A stretch of 64,000 bases of DNA from Tenebrio molitor (GCF_963966145.1 NC_091047.1:1426001-1490000); one strand, 5' to 3'; shown: positions 10,001 to 20,271, counted from the first letter of the stretch. Translations and numbers: made by a program. Notes: a model not told the origin generated them from the letters alone.

Positions 10001-12546
10001 CTTCATTGACCTTCGTTTTTGTAACTCCACGAATCATCATTCGGTCGATTGGTCTTTCGGGGATTCGGCCATTCGAGATTTTGAAAATTCGACGTAACAT
10101 TTCGAGCGTTTTACAAATGGAAATGTCTGTGTTTCGTTGCAGGAATTGTACGTCCCCCTCACCGCAAAAGGTGAATTCTACGAAATTCACAGTTCGATGA
10201 AGGCGCGGCTTTGTTTTCCGGGAATGCTGGACAAGACCGGACCGCTGGCTCTCGACAGAGACTGTCTTTACAGAATAACGCACTTGTTGAGGCGAGTGGC
10301 GCTTCCGGTCAAAGTCAAACTCATCACGGGACCTCTGCCCCAAGGACTACCCAAAGATTTCACAGGTACGCTCCCAAAAACGATCGAAAGTCTGACGCAA
10401 TCGAGCTTCCGAGATGCGGTAACAGTTACGACACTTACGAAACACCCTCTAATTGGTGTTAATCTTCATTTATGATTCTGCCCGTGGACGAACTCTGGCT
10501 CTGACAGGAATTTCGAACACGATTTACGTTCGTTGCGACATTCGAGGGTCCCGTTGGCCGAAATGAACTCACGTGACTCGCGCGGATTTTTCGGAGACGT
10601 CGATAAATCGATTTGCATATTCATCGATTTTTTTTCGAAACGTCTGCGTCTATTTTCGGCGATTCACCCATATTTCGCACAAGAGAGAGACAACAGTCGC
10701 GGTCGGCGACGGCTTCCTTGCGGGACGCCTCGCGACCAGACTGCCGAGTTCACTCTTGATGGACTCCGCTGTTAGAGGATGTTCCGTTTAGTTTTTTGTC
10801 ACAGTCAGATTGATGTTATAATAATGATGTTGGAGAAATTCAAAGAGGTGACTGCGCGAAGCGAAATTGCATTTCAATTTGTTTCTTACGGACGCGTCCG
10901 CTCGCTTATTATTATTGAGTTGTTTTCTGGCGAGAGCGACAATGGAACGGCAAGAGAAGACGAGACGGGGAGAAAATAAGAACAAGAAGAAGAGAAGAAG
11001 ATGTAGAAGGCTGGACAAGACGAGCAAAAAATTAATTGATAAATGCTACTAGAGACACGGGGTTATTATAAATGTTTCTTACGTCGCAGTTGGCTGTGAA
11101 ATTTGCCACGTAACGTAACTGTACTGTAAATCCATGTGACTACTTGGTTGCCTAAAAATGGGGGTAATTAATTAAATTAAAAAATTGTATAGAAATATAA
11201 ATCGCAGCCAATTAGGTGTATTATTTTTTGGAGTCGATAAATTTAACGTAAAAATAAGACGAAGTCGTTGGTTCGTTTTTGCAGACACCTTCGTCCTGGA
11301 GAACAAGTTCCAGGAGCCTCTGATGGTGACGTGCACGCTGCCGCCCCCGAACCAGGACGCGATCCAGCACCAGATCAGCTGCATCAGCCTGAACTCGACC
11401 GTGAAGCTGTCCAAGAGCACGTTGGGCTTCGACTCGGAGAACCGGCTGTTCAAGTCGCAACGCCTCCAGGCGGCTTTGGCGTTTTGCCACAAAAACGTCG
11501 AAAGCTGGTACAGGGAGGTGCGAATCGCGCCCGACTTCCAGCAGGAGGAGCACTGCGCCGAGTGCAGGAAGCTGGCGGGCACCTGCGACGCCGCCTGTCC
11601 CAAGACCCAGGAGCCGGACAAGCAGATCATCACCAAGGAGGTGCTCGAGAAGTTCCCCAAGCCGAAGAAGTGGTACAAGCACTTCAAGCTGCTGGGCAAA
11701 GGCGAGGACGGGGCGCAGCTGGGCGACCCCCTCGACGGCCTCGACAAGAGCAAGAGCATCGACCGGTACAAGGACATGTCGAAGCTGATCGAGGAGAAGT
11801 TCGGCCGGAAGAGCTACAACCCGGTGAAGAAGTCGGCCAGCTTCATGTTCTCCACGAAGCGGATCGACCTCGACGACGGCCGCCGCGGCAACCCGGCGCT
11901 GCTCAAGTGTCAAAGCCTCGACACCCAGCTGTATTCGATCGCCGAGAACCAGAAGGCCAGCCAGGAGCGCGGCTCGCTGCGCAGCTACGACTTCCAGATG
12001 TGCATCTTGGACGAGAAAGAGGACGAGATCGTACCGCTGCAGCAGGAGCTCAACCCGAAGAAGACCAAGCCGGACTTGATCCCGACGCTGCCGAAGGCCG
12101 ACCACGACCGCGACCACTCCTACATCACCGAGCGGCTCTGCAACGAGTTCCACGTCAAAACCAAAGTACAAAAAGTCAAGTGCGGTGGCAAAAACGAGCG
12201 GTCGAGCGGGAGGCACCAGCAGAAGGCGTGCGAGCCGCAGAAGGTGATCAAGTCGGTGGTGGTCCAGGTGCACCACCAGGTCAAAGACGACGCTTTCGTC
12301 AACGTCGAGGATATACCGTACAGTCACGTGGCCGACGAAGTGTGCCAGAGGCCGAACGGGAGGAAAAATTCGGATGAGAATATTTACGCGGAAATTTGCG
12401 AGAGCGGGCCCTGTTGTGATAATAATAGTAAATTGTGCGAGAGGACTAAAAAGGAGACGGAATATTGTTACGTGAAGTTGGGCTCGAACGGCGACAGTGT
12501 CACCCAGTCGGATTCGGACGAGGCTATCTATAACACGTTGAGATGA
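6579..12546 (+). CDS. sano: CABIT-domain protein, probably serrano; five coding exons, 778 aa
   Basis: The joined exons 6579-7089, 8798-8941, 9016-9212, 10143-10365 and 11285-12546 give one frame of 779 codons, all introns GT..AG and phase-consistent. Residues 1-108 are Ser/Arg-rich and low complexity. A CABIT module spans roughly 110-400: SLPRVVRV (119-126), LLLYRCFDSFTKIQARG, FPEGYSGWFSL (around 171), then ELYVPLTAKGEFYEI (from 285) and LPVKVKL..GLPKDF. CABIT proteins include vertebrate THEMIS and GAREM and insect Serrano, a planar-cell-polarity protein reported to bind Dishevelled. The C-terminal half (359-778) is Lys-rich and acidic and ends with three Tyr motifs: YAEI at 726, YVKL at 754, YNTL at 774. 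The ATG at 6579 is chosen because an in-frame TAG lies at 6546-6548 and A is at -3. A GAREM-like adaptor is the alternative. Confidence 0.8.
7830..8797 (+). other. Distal half of sano-like intron 1
   Basis: Nothing recognisable beyond ordinary intron sequence; several CpG-rich patches and a polypyrimidine region before the 8797 acceptor. Confidence 0.4.
8798..8941 (+). CDS. sano: sano-like exon 2 (CABIT)
   Basis: Bordered by GTTGCAG and GTAGGT, phase 1 to phase 1. It encodes GWFSLTNERGEKSA and REQVCSFVSMQPFTAYATQT, the core of the first CABIT half. The preceding intron is 1708 bp. Confidence 0.85.
9016..9212 (+). CDS. sano: sano-like exon 3
   Basis: Bordered by TGTTGCAG and GTGAGG and ends on a complete codon (CAG). 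The preceding intron is only 74 bp. It encodes GSGKVQYLKTQARAGQLFQL and an Arg/Ser-rich linker, GGGKNSTRSSRISRTARDK, that probably interrupts the two CABIT halves. Confidence 0.85.
10143..10365 (+). CDS. sano: sano-like exon 4 (CABIT)
   Basis: Bordered by CGTTGCAG and GTACGC, phase 0 to phase 1. It encodes ELYVPLTAKGEFYEIHSS, LCFPGMLDKTGPLALDRDCL and a final segment ending PLPQGLPKDFT, the second CABIT half. Confidence 0.85.
11285..12546 (+). CDS. sano: sano-like terminal exon
   Basis: It starts after TTTTTGCAG and runs to TGA at 12544-12546. It completes the CABIT region (DTFVLENKFQEPLMVTC) and then encodes a long region of low family similarity: a Cys cluster (HCAECRKLAGTCDAACP), a Lys-rich segment, and the C-terminal YxxI/L motifs. 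Codon use is strongly GC-rich, which creates long but spurious frames on the opposite strand and in the +2 frame. Confidence 0.85.
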
Positions 12547-12610
12547 AGAAGCGCTTAAATCTAATTTAATTATTTTTTATTAATATCATGAGTAATATTG
12601 TTTTCCTACC

Positions 12611-12616
12611 AATAAA
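12611..12616 (+). terminator. Polyadenylation signal of the sano-like gene
   Basis: A canonical AATAAA lies 65 bp after the TGA, in AT-rich sequence. It is the first good signal downstream and leaves about 350 bp before the next start codon. Confidence 0.7.
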
Positions 12617-12851
12617 ATATTTAATACATCGAACACGCTGTTTTATTTTCAATTCCAATTTAATTCAAATACGATGATGCTACAAAATGGCTACATCGAT
12701 GATTTCCGTCAAACGCATTGACGTCGAATTTTATGTTCGAATCGATGTAATCGTAATTTGACTGGTTTTATTGAATAAATTGGGATAAATGTTGAATTCA
12801 GGGGTTTATCGACAGAACTAGGGTCAAAGGTGAAACGAGGATCACCTCGGC

Positions 12852-12871
12852 CAGAGATAACGTTATCTCTG
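12852..12871. promoter_or_regulatory. 20-bp perfect palindrome upstream of DUS4L
   Basis: CAGAGATAACGTTATCTCTG is a perfect 20-bp inverted repeat about 100 bp before the DUS4L start codon and in the short gap between two same-strand genes. It places two AGATAA cores, the GATA-factor consensus, head to head. A regulatory role is inferred from position and symmetry only. Confidence 0.45.
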
Positions 12872-12969
12872 CCTCGGTTAACGAAGAAGTTACTTACATC
12901 GATTTAGGGGACATTTCGATGAACCGAGCCTTAGCGGCGTCATAACCTCACTTTTCCCGAAACATTAAA

Positions 12970-13079
12970 ATGGATCAAGAATTGTTGCACCAAAGTATGA
13001 AAAATCCTGTAAATGTCATGGAACTGTTCGAGAACAAAGAGATTGTGAAAATTTGCGCCCCCATGGTGCGCTACAGCAA
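12970..13079 (+). CDS. DUS4L: DUS4L exon 1
   Basis: Start codon to the donor GTACGT; encodes residues 1-36 with the FMN-binding APMVRYS segment. Phase 2 exit. Confidence 0.85.
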
Positions 13080-14427
13080 GTACGTGAACACCCCAAACTC
13101 TCTCGCCCCGTGTGTGACTCTTGTTTTTCAGGCTCCAGTTTCGCAATTTAGTCAAAACGTACAACTGCGACCTCTGCTACACCCCCATGATCCTCGCGGA
13201 CTCGTTTTGCAAAAGCGCCAAAGCCCGAAACAATGAATTCACCACCAACATAAGTCAGCCAGTTCCAACTGTGACCTTTTAAATTTTGACCAAACAGTGT
13301 TGCAGACGATGTTCCACTGATCGCGCAATTCGCGGCCAACAGCGTCCACGATTTCGTCGGCGCGGCACACATGGTATCGCCGTTAGTACAATAAATTTCA
13401 ATTTGAGGTTATGTACTGATGCCAGCTTCCAGATTTTGCGACGGCGTCGATTTGAACTGCGGATGTCCGCAACGGTGGGCCAAACAGCAAGGTTTGGGGT
13501 GCATCTTGTTGGAGCGACCCGAATTGATCCACGATTTGGTCAGGCAGTGTCGGAATTTAATCCCGAAACCGTTCACGGTCAGCGTGAAAATGAGGTTACA
13601 AAAAGACTTGAGGTAAAAACGATGCGTCGATCGACTCCCGATTCACGGTAAACTTGCAGAAAAAGCATCGAGATTTGTACCCAGTTGGAAAAATGTGGGG
13701 TTAGTTTTTTGACAGTTCATGGTCGCACACCTGACCAGCTGACAGGTGACGTAAACGTGGAAGCGCTCAGAACTATCGTCGACGGTACGACTGTCCCGAT
13801 TGTGGCGAACGGGGGGGTAAAAACGTTGCAAGAATGTTTGAACTTGCAAAAATCCACAAATTGTAGAGGTGAGATTACAGGAAACTGTAATTGTTGGTTG
13901 ATCGTTTTGTCGCAGGAGTCATGGTAGCCAACGGTCTTCTCACCAATCCTACTTTGTTCACCGGCACCTCTGCCACCACCACTGAATGTGTGCAGAGGTG
14001 GCTCAATATTTGCTACAACACCACACTTGACCACAACGCACCCGAGTTGCAGACGATACCCGAAAAACCCAACAACTTGACGTTCCAGTGTTTCCACCAC
14101 CATTTAGTTTTCATGCTGGAAAAAATTTTGTCCAGGACGGAAAAGCGCATTTTTAATAATTTACAAAGCTTCGAGGACGTCTTGAGTTTCATCAGAGACA
14201 GATTCGCGATTGTACCAGAGTTGTTCGACGATACTGAATTCAGCAAGATTCGTTTGATTAACTTAGATTACACCAAGAGGGATGATGTTTATTTTGAGCT
14301 AAAACCAAATCGCGTGAAGGAGCGTTGCGACGACTTTTTGTACGACGATAGTCATGAAGGACAATATTTTAACAGCAGGGTCAGAGACGATTGTGATTGG
14401 TCTGATATTTTTTTAGAAAATGGATGA
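12970..14427 (+). CDS. DUS4L: tRNA-dihydrouridine synthase, DUS4L type; six exons, 402 aa
   Basis: Joined exons 12970-13079, 13132-13253, 13306-13381, 13433-13612, 13660-13868 and 13916-14427 give 403 codons, all borders GT..AG. The enzyme uses FMN and NAD(P)H to reduce uridine in the tRNA D-loop, positions 20a/20b for the Dus4 class. The FMN-barrel start APMVRYSKLQFRNL is at 30-43, the DUS signature GVDLNCGCPQRW puts the catalytic Cys at 114, HGRT is at 183-186, VANGG at 211-215 and GVMVANGLLTNP near 233. The helix CFHHHLVFMLEKILSRTEKR is typical of DUS4L. Two oddities: Asn238 replaces the Arg usual in the MVARGLL motif, and about 80 residues of acidic tail extend past the usual end. The start at 12970 is the first ATG of the frame after the palindromic gap. 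Confidence 0.9.
13132..13253 (+). CDS. DUS4L: DUS4L exon 2
   Basis: After TTTTTCAG; encodes KLQFRNLVKTYNCDLCYTPM and ILADSFCKSAKARNNEFTTN. Intron 1 is 52 bp. Confidence 0.85.
13306..13381 (+). CDS. DUS4L: DUS4L exon 3
   Basis: The acceptor used is GTTGCAG (ends 13305), which keeps NDVPLIAQFAANS in frame; an alternative AG at about 13297 does not. Donor GTTAGT. Confidence 0.8.
13433..13612 (+). CDS. DUS4L: DUS4L exon 4 (catalytic Cys)
   Basis: After CTTCCAG; encodes FCDGVDLNCGCPQRWAKQQG with the catalytic Cys and then PKPFTVSVKMRLQKDL. Donor GTAAAA. Confidence 0.85.
13660..13868 (+). CDS. DUS4L: DUS4L exon 5
   Basis: After ACTTGCAG; encodes KSIEICTQLEKCGVSFLTVH, then GRTPDQL and VPIVANGG. 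Donor GTGAGA. Confidence 0.85.
13916..14427 (+). CDS. DUS4L: DUS4L exon 6
   Basis: After TGTCGCAG; encodes the barrel end (GVMVANGLLTNPTLF), the C-terminal helical domain and the acidic tail up to TGA at 14425-14427. Confidence 0.85.
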
Positions 14428-14565
14428 AGTAATACCGTTGTTTTTGTATATATTTTTTAATTAAACTTATTTAGAGTCCATTTTTCGCAAAGAAATAATT
14501 ACATAAATTTCGATTTGATTTTAATTTTTATTTCTTTTGTGGAACGGTCGAGTATCATGGTGTTA

Positions 14566-14571
14566 AATAAA
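14566..14571 (+). terminator. Polyadenylation signal of DUS4L
   Basis: AATAAA about 140 bp after the DUS4L stop codon, in the sequence TTAAATAAAATCT. No better signal is nearer. Confidence 0.55.
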
Positions 14572-14878
14572 ATCTACCAAGAATAGTGTACTTTTAACTT
14601 TTAATTGAATTATTTTTTTAACAACTTTTTAATTCCAAGATGGAGGACACCTAGACATCTATTTATCTTTTTTTTTTCGCTTTATTTATTTATTTTCAAA
14701 AATTAATATACGTAAAGTTGGTATTACTGTTTATCCTTTATCAATAAAAAATTCTCAAAACAGTGAAATTATTGATTAGGAACACCACAAAGAAAAATAA
14801 TTATTTGAAATGCACGGGTGTATAACTGGTTGCATAAGTCAAGTTACAAAATAATTTCTCAATTTAAATATTTTTTTA

Positions 14879-15015
14879 GGCCCATATTCACCAACGCCAG
14901 TTAACGTTAACTGTAGGTTAAAATGCTTCGTTACTTTAGTTACCTATTGTTGTAACAATGCTTTCGTATAATTTAGCCTACAGTTAACTTTAACTGGCGT
15001 TGGTGAATACGGCCG
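14879..15015. mobile_element. 137-bp foldback MITE, PIF/Harbinger-like
   Basis: Arms of about 43 bp, one starting GGCCCATATTCACCAACGCC and the other ending GGCGTTGGTGAATACGGCCG, pair almost perfectly around a short loop. TTA lies on both sides (14876-14878 and 15016-15018), fitting the TWA duplications of PIF/Harbinger elements. The exact terminal base is uncertain by one. Confidence 0.8.
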
Positions 15016-15018
15016 TTA

Positions 15019-15944
15019 ATCATTTAAATTTGAGCACCACAGTGATTTATCATCCAGTTAGTGTAACGAATTTTTATTATTAAAATTATTCCAATGCATT
15101 TCTTACACGCACACAATTCCTGTTAAAATAATAGCCCGTTCTGGATAGAAATGTCATCCTTGATAATAGGATTCCCATAGATAGGTATGTCAAAATAATT
15201 TCTTTACGGTGTACACTATGCCTGCAAGCAACTCTTCCAGAAACAAAAACGAATGAAACGTGAAAATTAACTTGCGTTTCATTTTTATAATTGTACAATT
15301 ACATCTGTCGCAACCTTTGGGAGGCGACCCTTGCCCTATCGCCCCTGCCTCCCGTATCGATCAACCTCCAATTACCAACTTTTCCTCGTTGCCCGATCGA
15401 ATTCTTCCCGAAATCTCCGCGGCGCAAAAACGCAATAATCTCTCACGCCGACATCCTTGAAGGACGTTTTTCCGTGTTGTTTTTCGGTCCTCCTCCGGGA
15501 CCCCCGAAAACAGGCCCCGCCCCGTAGGCGTGTCCACTCGCACCGGGGTGTGTTGGACTTCCTTTCCGCCCCACCTTCCCCATCTGAAGCCGTTTCCCAT
15601 CAACCCTCCCCTCCAACGCCCTTCTTAGTACGGCGTCCTCGCGCCGGGACCAGTGGCGCTGTCGTCGTCGTCGGCAAGTGCCGTAAATTGTAAGCTATAT
15701 CGGCAAAGCTTGTAATTTAATTGTTCACTTAAAGCCGCTAATAACAGTGTAGATGTATTTATTTGACTTTTAAATTGGACCGGGGGCTCGACGGCGGCGC
15801 CTATCGGGTTACACTTCGACGTGTTTTTTTTTTTCGTTTTAATTTCGTTAAATTATCGGATTGTCGACGGATTTTTTTTTCCTGAATTATAAGTAATTTC
15901 TGTGATGGTTTGAGAAAAACTCTTCGCCAACCTGATTGGGTCCG
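15019..15944 (+). promoter_or_regulatory. GC-rich upstream region and probable 5'UTR of the next gene
   Basis: From about 15300 to 15700 the sequence becomes CpG-rich; from 15700 it is mixed with T-runs and leads into the start codon at 15945. A promoter and 5' untranslated leader are expected here. No TATA box or initiator can be assigned with confidence. Confidence 0.4.
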
Positions 15945-16001
15945 ATGTTGTTCAACATTTCAACGTATTCTGATTACGCGCTGCTACCCTCCTATGATGA
16001 G
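15945..16001 (+). CDS. First coding exon of an unidentified gene (19 codons)
   Basis: ATG at 15945 opens MLFNISTYSDYALLPSYDE and ends on a complete codon at 16001, followed directly by a consensus donor GTAAGT. An in-frame TGA at 15933-15935 fixes the start. The peptide is acidic and Tyr-rich, like the N termini of alternative isoforms of transcription factors, but no family is recognised. No second exon could be found in the remaining 48 kb, so either the next intron is very long or the exon is spurious. The strong donor, the stop placed just upstream and the CpG-rich region before it argue for a real exon. Confidence 0.5.
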
Positions 16002-16975
16002 GTAAGTGGGGTTTTTTAATACAAAATTATCGTTTCGGGGATTTCAGCGGGTTTGTTGATGTTTTTTGTGTTGAGTTGTGCAAAACGCTCGTATGTTTAA
16101 CAATCGATTGGGGGAAAAAAACTGGCATAAACAAATTGGAAAATTCTGCAAAGGCAAGGTTTTTTCACATTAGTATCAAACATAAAATGGATGAAAGCGC
16201 AAATAAAATTGTGGACAATTTTTCAAGTGTTTTTTTATCGCCGATCGTTAAACAAAAATTGTTATTAAATCAATGGAGTCAACATTTTGGATAATTTCAA
16301 CATTATTTTTCGATAAAAATTTTCTGACGGATGACGTAGAGACGTGTCATACCTAAATACAATAAAAAAAAAACAAGATCATCAGGAGGAATCATCTACC
16401 ACGAACGAAAATATTTTTGACATTTTTCGTTATTTTTTCGTTCGACTTTTTCCAAAAAAAGATTCAAGACTTCTAGATTTTTCCTTCCGAGGAACATTGT
16501 TCAGGATTAAACTTGTTCGAGTGCCAACACTTGCACACTGTTATGTTATGATTTGCAAGAGAAATTGAAAGTTTGTCAAAAATGAAACAGATGTGGAACT
16601 GTCTGCGAAAACAAGAAAAATATCGCATTTCAGGGGTGAACAAATTTACCAACCAAACGTCCATGCTTCCAAAATTTACAAACAACACACAAAAACCGAA
16701 AAAAAAATTGTTTTCGGCAACAGAAATGTTTTTATCGGGTGGTGTAGGTAGCTCTGACAGAATTCCAGTCAACAAATCTAAGTTTTGTATTTCACACAAC
16801 TAATTTCATGTCTTTACTGCCATCTTTATTTCCAATCTGTGTCAGCAAAGTTTACTTTTATTTCCCGACTGTCATTGTTGTTTTTCGTAAAGCCCAACAT
16901 TTTTAAAGAACCTGTAAAGTGCAATTAACCATGATCCTCTCTTATTTTAAATATCGTTTACGAACAATAAAAATA
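16002..16975 (+). other. Start of the long putative intron
   Basis: AT-rich, no recognisable protein. The part at about 16605-16800 is weakly similar to 27229-27440 (shared GTGAACAAATTTACCAACCAAA-like stretch and ..AAGTTTTGTAT), probably an old dispersed repeat. Confidence 0.4.
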
Positions 16976-17180
16976 CGTTGTTTTGGCATAATGGGAGGCC
17001 ATGTTTTACTTTTTTAACGTTGGAGACACTGTTTGATTTCCGTCACTAAAGCAAACTAGTAAAACTGACAACAATGCACAACATTGACGCTATTTATAAC
17101 CTTAAACTTCGAAAAACATAACCTAAACAGACAGTTTAAAATGCAAAATTTCCATGGCCTCCCATTATGCGAAAACAACG
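16976..17180. mobile_element. MITE of the AATGGGAGGCCATG family, copy A
   Basis: Arms CGTTGTTTTGGCATAATGGG.. and its complement ..CCCATTATGCGAAAACAACG bound about 205 bp. Two relatives occur at 27498-27779 (inverted) and 34488-34678. Sequence shared with copy C runs past the right end (GTGAATGCATTTTAT), so the real terminus may be slightly outside. No target duplication is clear. Confidence 0.75.
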
Positions 17181-18058
17181 TGAATGCATTTTATAATCGA
17201 GATTGAACGCTGTCAAAGCGGTGTCAAACGCCGAAAACGTCAAACGAGATTATTTGCAACCACGAAATCGCTGCCGTGTTGGAATTTAGATCACAGATAC
17301 CAACCATAAAACACCAAACTACAACTTACTTTTTATCAAGTGGACGAACAGTAATGAAATTTACTTTAAAACTTTGACAGTTTAGGAGTTTTATTTGATA
17401 TTTTTATACAACAGGATGAAACATTGTAAATGTAAATGTGAAGAAGGTGAGAGAGCTTTTTTGAAAGATACCTACAAATACGACACCACGTGGTATTTTA
17501 AATTCATTCCTTGTCGTTTGGGTCCACAAACCGTTAGTGTTGTCCCACATCTTTTCAATGGGGTTCAAATCAGAATGTTACGAACGACAAAGCATTACTT
17601 TTAACAAGTTTTGATAAATTATTGTCAATTTGTTGAAACTGGTAACGCAGAAGCATTTCAAAACTATGAATATCGATTCAACATATTTTTGATTTTGTGG
17701 GGCACGTCGCGTGACAACCCGTTGCTAAACGCTAATGAAAACTTTGTAAAAATGTCCGTCTTATTAATTTTAAATAGGTACGGTTAGATTAATTTCTCGC
17801 TTGAAATATAAAGTATAAAACAAATTTGAATAAAGCCATAAAATTATCTATTTAGTTGATGGTAAGAAGTGCTATTTGTCCGTTTTAATTTAACAATAAC
17901 AGATGTCTCGGGTTTTATTGTAGAATTCAAAATGAAAAAAAATCAAGGACTTAATGATATTCAAAGTGTTCCAAGATGATTGTGGTATCATAATAGATTT
18001 TGACAATTTGAGTGTTTTGAATTTTGACGCATACTAGAAAAATGATACCAACTATGTA

Positions 18059-18267
18059 CAGTCGATGGACAAATAAAACTGGGACAAAAATGACAATCAC
18101 ATAAGTCAAAATTTACAAATTTGCATCGTTTAAATACGGCTTTGTCACAAATAGGTTAATTTTCGTATGACATATTCTATAGATACTGACAAATATATTG
18201 ACAATTCAATGGTCTGATTTACATAGATTAAATTTTAAGTGTCCCAGTTTTATTTGTCCACCGACCG
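18059..18267. mobile_element. 209-bp Tc1-like MITE
   Basis: TIRs of about 28 bp, starting CAGTCGATGGACAAATAAAA and ending with its near-complement ..TTTATTTGTCCACCGACCG, are flanked by TA (18057-18058, 18268-18269). The CAGT start and TA duplication fit Tc1/mariner. No coding capacity. Confidence 0.9.
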
Positions 18268-18479
18268 TACCAAGAACCTTCACAACGACAGGTATAAAAG
18301 AGGTTAGGTTTATCAACCAAACAATATTAAATAAATCAGTTTGTAATAATTTTAGAGTTTTTAGACCAATTACAACTGCTTAGAATAATAAAATGTTTTG
18401 ATTAGTTTTTGTTGGGTAAATCCGAAGTACCTATACTTTGTCCAGCGAGAGATTGGTACATAAAAATCACTAAATTCTA

Positions 18480-19549
18480 CCGGGTGATCAAAAAGGACTG
18501 TTTAAGTTGGCAATACAATTAAAAACATTTTGTTGTTCGGCTGTTTGCAATACTGTAACCGGATACGTCTTTTGACAGATATTTTACGTGAAATCAACAG
18601 CGACAAAATTGTAGGTTATGTACCGGGGTCCCATCACTTGTGTCCCGTAGGAAAATGACTTTAAAACTAAATTATATTTATATGAAGGTATTATAGATGC
18701 ATAAATACTGTTCACCGCCACAAAAATTGGGTATTACTTTTTTGTTAAAATTAATTACCTAGGTACAGCAGGCAAAAAACTATCACTTTAAAAATTAAAT
18801 TTTGTTCAATGCAGTTCAAATTTAGTATACGTTTTGAAAAAATGGTAGAGCAATAAAATCCGTGATTAGAATTTAATTAAAATGTTTTGATGTAAAGATA
18901 TTTGGTTAAATTAATTTGGGCCGTTCTACTTTATGAAAATTTATTGCAGACGAAGATTTATGAGGGGTTGCAGTGTGTTTGACGTCGTACACAGGCAGGT
19001 ACCGCTGGAACCCTCTTGAATGGTCTTCGTACCATAAATTGCGGACAAGAATAATACCCACAAACTTAACTTTGTCTTCCATAAATTTTTATAAAGTAGA
19101 AGGACCCAAATTAAATTAACCAAATATCTTTACATCAAAACATTTTAATTAAATTCTAATTACGGATTTTATTTCTCTATAACTATTTCATAACGTATAC
19201 TAAATTTTAACTGCATCGAACAAAATTTAATTTTTAAAGTGATAGTTTTTTGCTTGCTGTACCTAGGTAATTAATTTTAACAAAAAAGTAATATCCAATT
19301 TTTGTGGCGGTGAACAGTATTTATGCATCTGTAATACGTTCATATAAATATAATTTAGTTTTAAAGTCATTTTCCTACGGGACACAAGTGATGGGACACC
19401 CGGTACATATAAAAATCAACGGTACAAAGAAACAACTTGAACTGTCCATGTCAGTGTGAAGTTGTCAACAACCGGAAGTTACTCCAGTTATACCATTTGA
19501 AAGTAAAAATCAATACTGCCAACGTAAACAGTCCTTTTTGATCACGCTG
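18480..19549. mobile_element. Middle TIR element II of the nest
   Basis: Left end CCGGGTGATCAAAAAGGACT and right end ..AGTCCTTTTTGATCACGCTG, TIRs about 35 bp, flanked by TA (18478-18479 and 19550-19551). It sits inside element III and is itself split by element I; its own length would be about 280 bp. Confidence 0.9.
18619..19407. mobile_element. Inner long foldback element I of the nest
   Basis: Two arms of roughly 350 bp (about 18619-18965 and 19060-19407) are near-perfect inverted repeats around a loop of about 95 bp. Ends read TGTACCGGGGTCCCATCACT and ..GTGATGGGACACCCGGTACA, flanked by TA (18617-18618 and 19408-19409; a TA two bases further in is an equal alternative). No ORF of note. 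If transcribed it would form a long hairpin RNA. Confidence 0.9.
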
Positions 19550-19930
19550 TAGATTGAGAAAGTACAACGTGATCAAGAATGACTGAATCTGTTGGTAACA
19601 ATGAAAATTTGAATGGTTTTGGTACCACTGTAATCTAAACGCATTTCCGGTTGTCAGCTTTGACAGAGTTGACAGGCGAATTTGACGTTTCCCATCAAAG
19701 GGTCATTTTTGTAATAGCATAAACATAACCGACATAACCAATTTTTTTTTTAATGACGTGTCAAGTTAAAACATCCGGTCAGTGCCTTTACGAAAGCAAG
19801 CAGGAACATTTTTGCCCTAAAATTATGTTGTAATTAATGTATTCTAGTGCATTTTGTAATGTTGGGTTGCAAGTCTACATTTTAAAACCTCCCAATTTCT
19901 CGCTGGACAAAGTACAGGTATTTTCATATT

Positions 19931-20271
19931 TGGTGGCAGAAACAAAAGACTGAGAAATGTCACAAAATTGTATTGTCAGTGTCAAATTTCTCATAAACGC
20001 TTTAAAAAGGAATGTCTAGGTAAATTTAAATTTTCGCTAAATAGACTGAAAAAATAAATTCTAAGGAAACCAATTTTTATCAGTGGTTCTAAAGGAAAAG
20101 TTATTCTCATATAATCAAACGTATTACAAATTATTTCTCTAGTTCGACGATGAATAACTTTCTTATTGCCAATTTGCAGCATTTCTGTCGAAATCACGAA
20201 CGTCTTTGAGAAATTTGACACTGACAATACAAATTTGTCACATTTCTCAGTCTTTTGTTTCCGCCATCAAA
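19931..20271. mobile_element. MITE with about 75-bp imperfect TIRs
   Basis: The left arm TTTGGTGGCAGAAACAAAAG.. pairs with the right arm ..CTTTTGTTTCCGCCATCAAA, and the pairing extends through GACTGAGAAATGTCAC and GTATTGTCAGTGTCAAATTT. Exact ends and duplication are unclear. Confidence 0.75.

Larger units (their letters stand above)
18436..19912. mobile_element. Outer TIR element III of a three-level nest
   Basis: Left end CTTTGTCCAGCGAGAGATTG and right end ..CAATTTCTCGCTGGACAAAG are inverted repeats flanked by TA (18434-18435 and 19913-19914). The element is split by element II. Without the insertion it would be about 400 bp. Confidence 0.85.

Noticed and set aside
11221..12377. Long frames of 368 and 369 codons on the opposite strand and in the +2 frame of the sano-like terminal exon
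   Set aside because: They are shadows of a strongly GC-rich coding exon; only the frame ending at 12546 joins in phase to the CABIT exons.
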